Shown: positions 1 through 6,030 of the stretch, piece after piece
Layout: every line of letters starts with the position of its first letter
Position numbering within the stretch: position 1 is the first letter of the stretch
NCBI GenBank assembly: GCA_002343325.1
Contig: DDSG01000135.1
Coordinates: 1,836 to 11,731, forward strand
Length of the DNA stretch: 9,896 nt
Direction of reading: 5' to 3'
From: Phycisphaerales bacterium UBA2396
Lineage (GTDB): Bacteria; Planctomycetota; Phycisphaerae; Phycisphaerales; UBA1924
Position numbers and translations under genes: made by a program
The notes under the pieces: model-generated
What the model was told of the DNA's origin: nothing
What the model saw: the letters and a program-made list of their open reading frames with translations, nothing else
Databases searched by the model: none

Positions 1-492
1 GAGCAGCAGCCCGCACAGCCCCGGCGTTGCGCCCGGCAGCGGAAAGAGGCTCACCCGCTCGGCCAGCGTGTCGGGGGCGGCCATGCACTTCTGCAAGACC
101 GCGACATCCTGTTCCAGCATCGTGCGAACGGTGGGGTCCGCGTGCGGCTCCTCAGCCAGACGAGCGAGCTGCGACGCCAGCGGGACGCCGACGGCCTCAC
201 GCTCCGTCTCGCCGATCCACCAGGAGGCGTGGTCAAAGAGCCGAATCCCCCGCCGCGCGTCCGGGTGAAAGGACGTCAGGAAGACGTCGGTGATCGCGCC
301 CGGCCTCAGGCCCGTGCGTTCGTGCAGCCTGGCCTCGAGCGCCGGCGCGGGAAGCCCCGGATCCACCAGAATGCGCCGATCTCCGGACTTGATCAGGACG
401 GTCGTGGCATGCCCAGTCCGGACGGGCGCTCGCTCGCCCCACAGCGGGTTTGCGTTCAGACAGCCGATGCTGATGATGCGATAGTCGATCAT
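1..492 (-). CDS. MBL-fold hydrolase-like protein with degenerate metal site (partial, C-terminus beyond window)
   Basis: The visible 164 residues start at ATG 492 and run off the left edge. The layout is that of a metallo-beta-lactamase fold: an N-terminal strand pair (TTVLIKSGDRRILVDPGL, residues 30-47, with the family's D-P-G turn), then FLTSFHPDARRG at 71-82 where the family normally has T-H-x-H-x-D-H-x-G. Near the edge, PLPGATPGLCG matches the usual T-P-G-H-T-P-G segment. Compared with the standard motifs, the first His is Ser74, the last His of the first motif is Ala79, and the His of the PGHT segment is Ala. H76 and D78 remain. A normal two-metal hydrolase centre is therefore unlikely, and the activity is unknown. 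It begins 10 nt after the coaD stop and is probably co-transcribed with it. The ribosome site is weak: GGGGAG lies about 13 nt upstream, with GAAG closer. Fold assignment is fairly sure, function is not. Confidence 0.7.
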   Translation of the reverse strand, partial: MIDYRIISIGCLNANPLWGERAPVRTGHATTVLIKSGDRRILVDPGLPAPALEARLHERTGLRPGAITDVFLTSFHPDARRGIRLFDHASWWIGETEREAVGVPLASQLARLAEEPHADPTVRTMLEQDVAVLQKCMAAPDTLAERVSLFPLPGATPGLCGLLL

Positions 493-502
493 GGCGGATT
501 CT

Positions 503-1078
503 TCACTCCCCAGCGACGGCGTGATCCCGATCGGCGCGGAGTCGCTCGAGCGCGGGGTGACGCTCGGCCTTCTTGGCCTTCAGTGCTTCGATGACGGTCG
601 GTGGGACCATGTGCTTGAGCGCGTCGAGATCGTCGCCCATGGCGGTGATCTGCTTGATCAGGCTGCTGCTGGTGTACGCGAAGCTCTGCCCCGCAACGAC
701 GAAAGCGGTCTCGAGCCCGGCGACCTCGCGATTCGTCACCGCCTGCTGGATCTCGTACTGAAGGTCCGAGAGGTTGCGAACGCCGCGGAGCAGGGCCGCC
801 GCTCCGAGCGAGCGGGCGAAGTCAACGGTCAGCCCGGTGAACCCGCGGACCGTGACCTTGGCCCCCTCGGGCTCGCGGGCCAGCAGGTCCTCGATCAGCA
901 CGCGCACCATGCGGACGCGTTCCTCGGCGGAGAAGAGCTGGTCCTTGGCGGGGTTGCGACCGACCGCGACGATCAGTTCGTCAAACAGCCGCCGGCCGCG
1001 CTGGATGACGTCCATGTGGCCGTAAGTGATCGGGTCGAACGACCCGGGATAGATCGCCAGATGTTTGCGGGTACCCAT
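503..1078 (-). CDS. coaD: Phosphopantetheine adenylyltransferase (CoaD)
   Basis: This cytoplasmic enzyme transfers AMP from ATP to 4'-phosphopantetheine, giving dephospho-CoA, the penultimate step of coenzyme A synthesis. The 191-residue product shows the nucleotidyltransferase signature YPGSFDPITYGH at 10-21, with the T-x-G-H ATP-binding motif. The common NGH is YGH here. It also has LLRGVRNLSDLQYE at 97-110 and the C-terminal TSSSLIKQI at 136-144, all hallmarks of bacterial CoaD. It is about 30 residues longer than the usual ~160, owing to a charged Ala/Arg/Glu-rich tail after residue 165. I chose ATG 1078 over the in-frame start at 1111 because the signature normally begins within the first ten residues and the longer start would lie in the upstream terminator hairpin. 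No Shine-Dalgarno is seen; a TACACT box ends 6 nt before the ATG, which suggests a leaderless message. The MBL-fold gene follows 10 nt downstream. Confidence 0.95.
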   Translation of the reverse strand: MGTRKHLAIYPGSFDPITYGHMDVIQRGRRLFDELIVAVGRNPAKDQLFSAEERVRMVRVLIEDLLAREPEGAKVTVRGFTGLTVDFARSLGAAALLRGVRNLSDLQYEIQQAVTNREVAGLETAFVVAGQSFAYTSSSLIKQITAMGDDLDALKHMVPPTVIEALKAKKAERHPALERLRADRDHAVAGE

Positions 1079-1084
1079 CGGCGA

Positions 1085-1090
1085 AGTGTA
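1085..1090 (-). promoter_or_regulatory. coaD: Candidate -10 box for coaD, possibly leaderless transcript
   Basis: On the minus strand the sequence TACACT occupies 1090-1085 and is followed by only six bases before the coaD ATG. It fits the bacterial -10 consensus TANNNT at the distance expected if transcription begins at or next to the A of the start codon. TTGTGT lies 15 nt further upstream, a short spacing for a -35 element, and overlaps the tail of the preceding terminator. The box is seen directly; promoter activity is inferred. Confidence 0.4.
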
Positions 1091-1102
1091 CGGAGGATGG
1101 AC

Positions 1103-1137
1103 GAAACACAACCCCCGCCCATGGAGGGCGGGGGTGT
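1103..1137 (-). terminator. Rho-independent terminator of the PEP-CTERM gene
   Basis: A 9-bp GC stem (CCCCCGCCC at 1112-1120 paired with GGGCGGGGG at 1126-1134) encloses a 5-nt loop. It lengthens by an A-T pair and further pairs across a one-base bulge. Read on the minus strand, the stem is followed by TTGTGTTTC, a T-rich tail. It sits 27 nt after the stop of the PEP-CTERM gene and just before coaD, so it separates the two transcription units. Confidence 0.75.
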
Positions 1138-1163
1138 TCGGGAGGAAGGTAGAACGCCTGGTT

Positions 1164-1985
1164 TCAGCGGCGGCGACGCATGCCGATCAGGCCGCCGAGC
1201 GTCATCAGGGCGAGCGAGCCGGGCGTGGGCACAAGGGTGGACGTGCCGACCGCGATGATGTCGGGCCCGTTGAACGCGGAGATGTTCTGGAAGCGGAACC
1301 CGACAAGGTTCGTCCAGGACGCATCAAGGCTGATGCCCACGCCCTTGACCGCCTGGGCGCCCGAGATCTCGAGGGTGTCGAGCGTCCAGCCCGTCGCGCC
1401 TGTGCTCGAGCGGTTCATCACGATCGGGCCCGTCAGCGACCCGTCGGCGAAGATGCCGAAGATTCGCAGATCGCTGTTCCCGCCGCGTTCAAGGATCGCC
1501 AGCTCGACCGTGTCGGCGTTGGCGTCGGCGCTGAGGAACTGCCCCGCCGCGAACCGCAGGTCGAGCGTGTACGCGCCGGCGTCCTCGCCGTCGATGATCC
1601 ACGACATGTTCTTGTATCCGTTGAACGACCCGAACACCTCGGCCAACGTCCCCGTGCCCATCCCCTCGCCCGCGAAGGGCGTCGCGTTGTCGGCGCGGTC
1701 CGGGTTGGCGGCGTAGGCGTTTCCGCTGGTGTTCATGTCGCGGCGGATCGCGTCGTTCCACCCGTGGAAGCCCGCGTTGTTCGTCAGGCTGCCGTCACGC
1801 CAGTTCAGGAAGTTCGACCCGTTCCACAGGGTCGACGATCCGGTAAAGCCGATCGTCTTCAGCTCGCGGTTGCCGCCATGCAGGACGGACGAGGTCTTCG
1901 AGGATTGCACGCCGTAGAAGACCGGCGAAGCGTGGGCGGCAACGGGAAGAGCAGCCAGGGAAATCGCGGCGAGGGTCATACGCAT
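1164..1985 (-). CDS. PEP-CTERM sorting-domain secreted protein
   Basis: The predicted protein of 273 residues has a signal peptide (MRMTLAAISLAALPVAAHA, likely cut after A19). About 230 residues follow that are rich in Gly, Asn, Ser, Thr and Asp and look like beta-structured exported protein. The C-terminal tail has V-P-T-P-G, a hydrophobic helix and a final RRRR. That tail is the planctomycete form of the PEP-CTERM signal, which an exosortase is expected to recognise and cleave at the membrane. The start at 1985 is chosen because GGAG lies 9 nt upstream and the signal peptide begins there; ATGs at 2006, 2000 and 1979 are in frame but fit less well. The central part is not a domain I can name; it contains aromatic and acidic patches such as SWIIDGEDAG, without clear catalytic residues. 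The gene is alone, with a terminator after it. Its role is likely extracellular or surface-associated. Confidence 0.85.
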   Translation of the reverse strand: MRMTLAAISLAALPVAAHASPVFYGVQSSKTSSVLHGGNRELKTIGFTGSSTLWNGSNFLNWRDGSLTNNAGFHGWNDAIRRDMNTSGNAYAANPDRADNATPFAGEGMGTGTLAEVFGSFNGYKNMSWIIDGEDAGAYTLDLRFAAGQFLSADANADTVELAILERGGNSDLRIFGIFADGSLTGPIVMNRSSTGATGWTLDTLEISGAQAVKGVGISLDASWTNLVGFRFQNISAFNGPDIIAVGTSTLVPTPGSLALMTLGGLIGMRRRR

Positions 1986-2110
1986 CTGTGGTTTCTCCAT
2001 GGACATCGTGGGCCTGTGTCCGAGTGAAACATGCCACGCCGACGCATTGCCGACGAGGTTTGGAGGCGCGATTCGCGTGATGGGACCTGGGGGAGCCGAC
2101 ACAGACGTCA

Positions 2111-2154
2111 AGGGACAAAACGAAAGCACGGGCCGCGCCAAGCGCGACCCGTGC
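2111..2154 (-). terminator. Rho-independent terminator after the PEP-CTERM remnant
   Basis: GCACGGG (2126-2132) pairs with CCCGTGC (2148-2154). After one C-A mismatch, CGCGC (2134-2138) pairs with GCGCG (2142-2146) around a 3-nt CAA loop. On the minus strand the hairpin is followed by TTTCGTTTTG, a T-rich tract. The plus side is followed by a G run, so the terminator works for minus-strand transcription. It begins 23 nt after the stop of the remnant at 2178. The remaining bases between here and 1985 would hold the promoter of the intact PEP-CTERM gene; I see no convincing -35/-10 pair there. Confidence 0.75.
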
Positions 2155-2177
2155 GGGGGATTGGTACCGAGAAGTGC

Positions 2178-2516
2178 TCAGCGGCGACGACGGCCGATGG
2201 TCAGGCCCGCCAGACCCAGAAGCGCGACGCTGCCCGGGGCGGGGGTGACGAACGACTCGCTCTCCCCGTTGGCGAAAGCGATAACGTGCATCCCGACGCG
2301 GAGGCTGCCCGAGTTCATCGCGGCGATGAGGTCACTGATGGAGTTGCCGCTGGTCGTCTTGAAGCCGAAACAGACCGGATTCCGAATCTCCTGTGCACAC
2401 CTCCCAGTCATTGCGCATCGAAGGTGAACCAAGTCGCTGAAGTTGATGAGAAGGCCACTCAAATGGGCCATGGGATTGGGGCACCCACCGCGCGGCCGAC
2501 GCTGGTCGGAGCACAC
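2178..2516 (-). pseudogene. C-terminal remnant of a PEP-CTERM protein gene
   Basis: The last ~70 residues of this frame read like the end of a planctomycete PEP-CTERM protein: a segment with RVGMHVIAFANGESESFV, then T-P-A-P-G, a hydrophobic helix and a terminal RRRR. Nothing upstream in the frame looks like a signal peptide, which every such exported protein needs. The frame can only be opened with a GTG at 2516 or an internal ATG at 2471, neither with a ribosome site. The recognisable part covers about 2178-2390; upstream of that the translation is Cys/Arg-rich and not protein-like. A good terminator follows it. I infer an old gene that lost its N-terminal part by deletion or insertion. An alternative is a short live gene or a frameshift near 2390; a second minus frame at 2332-2520 is also open but carries no signal peptide that I can see. 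Confidence 0.6.
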
Positions 2517-2549
2517 TCAAAGAAATCGGTTTTTGGTTGGGTGCCCAAA
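2476..2549. repeat. Imperfect inverted repeat, 74-bp MITE-like or hairpin-forming element
   Basis: TTGGGGCACCCACC at 2476-2489 and the reverse complement of 2536-2549 (TTTGGGCACCCAAC) match at 12 of 14 positions. The core of nine bases is perfect (2479-2487 with 2538-2546). The arms are separated by 46 nt. The element lies where the remnant frame begins and just upstream of nuoG. It could be the termini of a small non-autonomous element, an intergenic repeat family, or a regulatory hairpin. No target-site duplication is evident to me and no transposase is nearby. Confidence 0.4.
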
Positions 2550-2576
2550 GGCGGACGGCTGCACGCCGGGCCGTGC

Positions 2577-2582
2577 TACCCT
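2577..2582 (+). promoter_or_regulatory. nuoG: Candidate -10 box for nuoG
   Basis: TACCCT fits TANNNT and ends 9 nt before the nuoG ATG at 2592. No Shine-Dalgarno is found in the 20 bases before that ATG, so a leaderless or nearly leaderless message is possible. I see no convincing -35 hexamer 16-18 nt upstream. Weak evidence on its own; mentioned because coaD shows a similar arrangement. Confidence 0.25.
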
Positions 2583-2591
2583 TGGTCGCCT

Positions 2592-4364
2592 ATGCCGACC
2601 ATCACCATCAACGGCCGCCGTTGCGAGTTCACCCCCGGACAGACGATCCTTCAGGCGGCCAACGCGGCCGGCGTGGAGATCCCGCAGTACTGCTACCACG
2701 ACGGGTTGTCGGTCGTGGCCAGTTGCCGCATCTGTCTCGGCGAGGTGTGGTCGCCCGACGCCAAGACCGGCCAGCTTGTCGCGCAGATGGGGGGCAAGCT
2801 CCAGCCGACCTGCCAGACCCCGGCGACCGACGGGGCGGTCGTCTACACCGATAGCCCCAAGGCCGTCGCCAACCAGAAGGCGGTCATGGAGTTCCTGCTG
2901 ATCAACCACCCGCTGGATTGCCCGGTCTGCGACCAGGCGGGCGAGTGCTATCTGCAGGATTACTCCTACGAGTACGGGCGGGGTGTCTCTCGCTTCGAGG
3001 AGCAGAAGGTCAAGCAGCCCAAGAAGGATCTGGGCGAACACGTGCTGCTCTACAGCGATCGGTGCATCATGTGCACCCGCTGCGTGCGGTTCACGCGAGA
3101 GGTTTCCGGCACGTCCGAGCTGATGGTGGCGGGGCGCGGCAACAAGGAAGAGATCGACGTCTTCCCGGGCGTGCCGCTCGACAACGAGCTGTCCGCCAAC
3201 GTGATCGACCTGTGCCCGGTGGGCGCGCTGCTCGACAAGGACTTCCTGTTCGCGCAGCGCGTCTGGTTCCTCAAGAGCACCCCCTCGATCGACGGGATCA
3301 CCGCCAGCGGCGACAACATCTGGGTCGAGCACAACGAGGGCAAGGTGTACCGCCTCAAGCCACGCACCAACCTCTCGATCAACAAGTGGTGGATCACCGA
3401 CGAGGTGCGCTACGGCTGGAAGCACGTGAGCAGCGAGGCGAGGCTCCGCACGCCCCTGCGTCGTCAGTACGGCACGCTCATCGAGAGCGACTACGCCCGC
3501 GCCTACGAGGTGGCGGTCGAAGGGCTTCGCAAGGCCCCGGTAGGCGGAAAGCGCCTGCTGGTGATGGTCAGCCCGATGCTCTCGTGCGAAGAGGCGTTCC
3601 TGCTGGGTCGGCTGGCCCAGGAGCTCGATCCCTCGGCGAGGTTCGCGGTGGGCCCGGTGCCCGTGCGCGGGCAGGACAAGGTCTTCCCCGCGGGAGCCGC
3701 CGAGACCGACAAGAAGGCGTTCAAGATGTACGCCGAGAAGGCTCCGAACGCTCGCGGCGTGCGTCGCGTGCTGGCGGCCCTGTCGGGCGGGCGGGCGCCG
3801 ATGGAGTATGCCGACGCGCTCCGCGCGATGGGATTGGGCACCGGCGGGAGCGATATCGGGGCGGTCGTCCTGACGGGCAACTATCCGAGCGAGTGGGCGA
3901 CCAGCGAGCTGTGCGATGCGCTCGGCGGCAAGTTCGTGGTGCTGATCGACACGCTCGCGGGCCGGCTCGTCGAGAAGGCCGACGTCGTGCTGCCGGGCGC
4001 GACGTGGCTCGAGAAATCGGGGACCTTCGAGAACGCGCGGGGCGCGTTGCAGGCCTTCGAGCAGGCGGTGCCGGTGATCGAGCTGGCCAAGAGCGAGGGG
4101 CAGTTGGTGCTCGATCTTTTGGCCGAGGCGCAGCGGGTTCCGTCGCGGGCCGCCGACACCGAGTGGGTCGTGCTGAACACGACGGTGGGGCAGGTGGCGG
4201 CGAGTGTCGAGGTGGCGCCGCCGCGGGCCAAGGCGTTCAACGCCGCGAACGTGCGTATCGAGATGGCCAAGGCGTCGGCGGATCTGGGGGTCTTTGTCAC
4301 GCAGGTCAGCGTGCCGGAATCGCGGAACGACGCGCGGACCGACATGCCCCTGGTCGAGCTGTAA
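2592..4364 (+). CDS. nuoG: NADH-quinone oxidoreductase subunit G (NuoG), compact form
   Basis: NuoG carries iron-sulfur clusters in the peripheral arm of respiratory complex I and passes electrons from NADH toward quinone. The 590-residue product begins with a [2Fe-2S] ferredoxin domain (C34, C45, C48, C74). The His-Cys3 [4Fe-4S] site follows (H106, C110, C113, C119), then a further four-Cys [4Fe-4S] site (C158, C161, C164, C208, the last in DLCPVGAL). The rest is a molybdopterin-oxidoreductase-like domain with KSTPSIDGI and DVVLPGATWLEKSGTFENARG, typical of NuoG. No C-x2-C-x3-C motif for the optional N7 cluster is present. The protein is shorter than long NuoG forms (roughly 700-900 residues). 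ATG 2592 is chosen because the ferredoxin domain starts there; the frame is open back to 2031 without plausible protein. nuoE, nuoF and nuoH are not adjacent in this window. A small membrane protein follows 15 nt downstream. Confidence 0.95.
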   Translation: MPTITINGRRCEFTPGQTILQAANAAGVEIPQYCYHDGLSVVASCRICLGEVWSPDAKTGQLVAQMGGKLQPTCQTPATDGAVVYTDSPKAVANQKAVMEFLLINHPLDCPVCDQAGECYLQDYSYEYGRGVSRFEEQKVKQPKKDLGEHVLLYSDRCIMCTRCVRFTREVSGTSELMVAGRGNKEEIDVFPGVPLDNELSANVIDLCPVGALLDKDFLFAQRVWFLKSTPSIDGITASGDNIWVEHNEGKVYRLKPRTNLSINKWWITDEVRYGWKHVSSEARLRTPLRRQYGTLIESDYARAYEVAVEGLRKAPVGGKRLLVMVSPMLSCEEAFLLGRLAQELDPSARFAVGPVPVRGQDKVFPAGAAETDKKAFKMYAEKAPNARGVRRVLAALSGGRAPMEYADALRAMGLGTGGSDIGAVVLTGNYPSEWATSELCDALGGKFVVLIDTLAGRLVEKADVVLPGATWLEKSGTFENARGALQAFEQAVPVIELAKSEGQLVLDLLAEAQRVPSRAADTEWVVLNTTVGQVAASVEVAPPRAKAFNAANVRIEMAKASADLGVFVTQVSVPESRNDARTDMPLVEL

Positions 4365-4379
4365 CGACCCGAGTCTCCC

Positions 4380-4562
4380 ATGTGGATCGAGCTGATCGTG
4401 ATCTCCGCCGTGGTAGGTGTGCTGACGGTGGTCGGCACGCTCGCGTGGTGGAAGCTGGCGGACAACTGGGTGGACGATGAACACAAGCGGTTCAAGCCGC
4501 GCAAGCCCACCGCACGCGCGGGAAAGCCCGCCGAGCAGAAGTCCGCTGACGCGAGTTCGTAA
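4380..4562 (+). CDS. Small single-pass membrane protein, unknown function
   Basis: The 60-residue protein has a hydrophobic segment near residues 3-25 (start MWIELIVISAVVGVL), then a hydrophilic Lys/Arg/Pro/Ala-rich tail to the end. This suggests one transmembrane helix with a soluble tail, which by the positive-inside rule probably faces the cytoplasm. I recognise no family. It starts 15 nt after the nuoG stop with no clear ribosome site, so translation may be coupled to nuoG. Its TAA stop overlaps the AAGGAG ribosome site of the next gene. This tight packing supports a real gene in an operon. A link to complex I is possible from position alone, but nothing in the sequence shows it. Confidence 0.7.
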   Translation: MWIELIVISAVVGVLTVVGTLAWWKLADNWVDDEHKRFKPRKPTARAGKPAEQKSADASS

Positions 4563-4566
4563 GGAG
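4561..4566 (+). promoter_or_regulatory. Strong ribosome binding site of the M28 peptidase gene
   Basis: AAGGAG lies 5 nt before ATG 4572 and overlaps the last two bases of the TAA stop of the preceding small gene. It fixes the start of the peptidase and points to translation closely following the upstream frame. Confidence 0.75.
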
Positions 4567-4571
4567 AGGCC

Positions 4572-5684
4572 ATGCTGAGCATGCTGGGGCTGGTGTGCTT
4601 CCTGTCGCAGCCCGCGCCGATCGCGCCGCCCTTGCGCGAAACCGACGAGCAGCGCCTGATGCGGCGGCTGGATGAGCTCCCGACAGAGCGGGCGGCCTTG
4701 GGCACGCGTGCTGAGCGAGCCGGGCTGCGCAAAGCAGAGGAACACCTGCTCGCCGACCTTCGCGCCCGCGGGCTGAACCCCCGCACGGAGGAGTTCAGTT
4801 GGACCTCGCCCGCCCTCACACGCGCGGTCGGACGGTCGAATGAGGCCGAGAAGGCCTCCGGCGGTGCGGGCGACGAGATCGTGCCGACGACCTTCCGCAA
4901 CGTCATCATGGACTTTCCGGGGATGGCCCCCGGCTCGCCCCGCGAGGTGCTGATCGTCGCGGCCCACTTCGACGCCGTCCCAGGCAGCCCGGGCGCAGAC
5001 GACAACGGCACCGGTGTCGTCAGTCTTCTCGAACTGGCGGACGCGCTCGCGGCCCGGCGCGTTCGGCGTGATGTGCGCCTCATTTTCTTCACGCTCGAGG
5101 AAGTGGGCCTGATCGGATCACGCGAGTACGTCAAGGCGCACCGCGACGCGTGGAGCCCGCCTGACAAGTCCGCCCCGCCCGCCGAACGCGTCGTGGGCAT
5201 GATCTCTCTCGAGATGCTGGGCTTTTTCAGCGACGAGCCGGGAAGCCAGAAGAGCCCGATCCCCAAGGTCGGCGACAAACCCATCGTCGACTTTGAAGTG
5301 CCCACCGCCGGGAACTTCATCGGCCTGGCGGGGATCTCGCGGTTCAAGAGTTTCAGCGGCGGGTTGGCGGAGGCGATGCGGCGTGCCGAACCGGAGCTCC
5401 CTGTGGTCGTCGCCGACTTTTTGCCCATCGCCCCGCCCGACTTTCTGCGGAGCGACCACGCCCCGTTCCTGTCGGCGGGGATTCCGGCGGTCATGCTGAC
5501 GGACACCGCCAACTTCCGCAATCCGCACTACCACACGCCGGGGGACACGCGCGAGACGCTCGACGCCAAGCGATGGGCGAAGGTGACGCGGGCGATGATC
5601 GCGGGCGTGATCGAACTGGCCGACGCCGAGCCGCCCGTCAAAGAGGGAGCCAAGCCGGACGCGGGACCAAATGGAGCGCGTTAG
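4572..5684 (+). CDS. M28-family zinc metallopeptidase
   Basis: M28 enzymes are two-zinc aminopeptidases or carboxypeptidases, often exported. The 370-residue product carries the set expected for the family: VAAHFDAVPGSPGADDNGTG at 129-148 (H132 and the Asp after GA as zinc ligands), FTLEEVGLIGSREY at 173-186 (E176 likely general base, E177 ligand), ISLEMLG at 211-217 and RSDHAPF at 293-299 (H296 ligand). In ISLEMLG the position often held by Asp is Glu214, a variant I believe also occurs in other bacterial M28 proteins. The N-terminus (MLSMLGLVCFLSQPAPIAPP) is hydrophobic but lacks an early basic residue, so it is at best a weak signal peptide or anchor. Residues 355-370 are a low-complexity tail. 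The start is supported by AAGGAG 5 nt upstream. Its stop overlaps the stop of the convergent gene by 3 bp within TTAG. Substrate unknown. Confidence 0.88.
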   Translation: MLSMLGLVCFLSQPAPIAPPLRETDEQRLMRRLDELPTERAALGTRAERAGLRKAEEHLLADLRARGLNPRTEEFSWTSPALTRAVGRSNEAEKASGGAGDEIVPTTFRNVIMDFPGMAPGSPREVLIVAAHFDAVPGSPGADDNGTGVVSLLELADALAARRVRRDVRLIFFTLEEVGLIGSREYVKAHRDAWSPPDKSAPPAERVVGMISLEMLGFFSDEPGSQKSPIPKVGDKPIVDFEVPTAGNFIGLAGISRFKSFSGGLAEAMRRAEPELPVVVADFLPIAPPDFLRSDHAPFLSAGIPAVMLTDTANFRNPHYHTPGDTRETLDAKRWAKVTRAMIAGVIELADAEPPVKEGAKPDAGPNGAR

Positions 5685-5848
5685 CGACCGAGCCGCTGGA
5701 GCAACTGTTCGAGGGCGGCGTCGAGCCGCTCGGGCGTGTCGTAGTCGCCAAGCCTGAGCCGACGACGCACCGACTCCACGAGTTCGAGCCGAACCGACGA
5801 CAGGCGCCGGAAGCGATCCGAATCGAGCGTGTCGCGCCTGGCGTTCAT
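5681..5848 (-). CDS. Short FlgM-like (anti-sigma-28 type) protein
   Basis: The 55-residue protein reads MNARRDTLDSDRFRRLSS and continues with VRLELVESVRRRLRLGDYDT, then PERLDAALEQLLQRL. The pattern of a basic helix (R-x-x-x-V-x-x-x-R) followed by G-x-Y-x-x-x-x-x-x-D-x-A-x-x-L-L resembles the C-terminal sigma-binding part of FlgM, the anti-sigma factor of flagellar sigma-28. It is shorter than typical FlgM (~90-100 residues), lacking most of the disordered N-terminal half. The start at 5848 is chosen because AAGGGAG lies 8 nt upstream; a longer reading to 5932 gives a poor N-terminus. It is convergent with the M28 gene, with stop codons sharing TTAG. No sigma-28 gene is in view, though a Maf-type flagellin glycosylation gene lies about 1.9 kb away. 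The FlgM call is a pattern match, so function is tentative. Confidence 0.5.
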   Translation of the reverse strand: MNARRDTLDSDRFRRLSSVRLELVESVRRRLRLGDYDTPERLDAALEQLLQRLGR

Positions 5849-6030
5849 CGGTCCAACTCCCTTGCGCGAAGCGCCGTGCGGCGCTACGGTCTCACCGTGG
5901 ACAAAGCCAAAGGCCATGACGGAGGTCTCCAAACGGCCGCCTCGTGCGGCACTGGCGTGCGTGGGTCTCTGACCCGCCGGCCCTCCGTGGCTGGGGCGTG
6001 TCGCTGCTCCCGAAGTATCGACGACCGACC

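Noticed and set aside
1065..2027. A 320-codon plus-strand frame opposite the PEP-CTERM gene
   Set aside because: The minus strand has a signal peptide, sorting tail, ribosome site and terminator; the plus frame is Arg/Val/Gly-rich with no features.
2031..2591. N-terminal extension of NuoG by 187 residues
   Set aside because: The frame is open but the sequence is not protein-like, crosses the PEP-CTERM remnant and inverted repeat, and NuoG normally begins at the ferredoxin domain.
2517..4967. An 816-codon open frame on the minus strand opposite nuoG and the M28 gene
   Set aside because: It is an antisense shadow of GC-rich coding DNA: the translation is low-complexity and rich in His, Arg and Gly, with no domain, while the plus strand holds an unmistakable NuoG.
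3881..5521. A 546-codon minus-strand frame opposite the 3' end of nuoG and the M28 gene
   Set aside because: The product is Ser/Arg/Thr-rich without motifs, and it overlaps two well-supported plus-strand genes.
5871..5884. GCGCCGTGCGGCGC short palindrome upstream of the FlgM-like gene
   Set aside because: Two-base loop and pure GC content make it likely by chance in this composition; no T-tract follows it.
5963..5975. GGGTC-TCT-GACCC hairpin as a terminator or small RNA element
   Set aside because: The stem is only 5 bp and no T-run follows on either strand.
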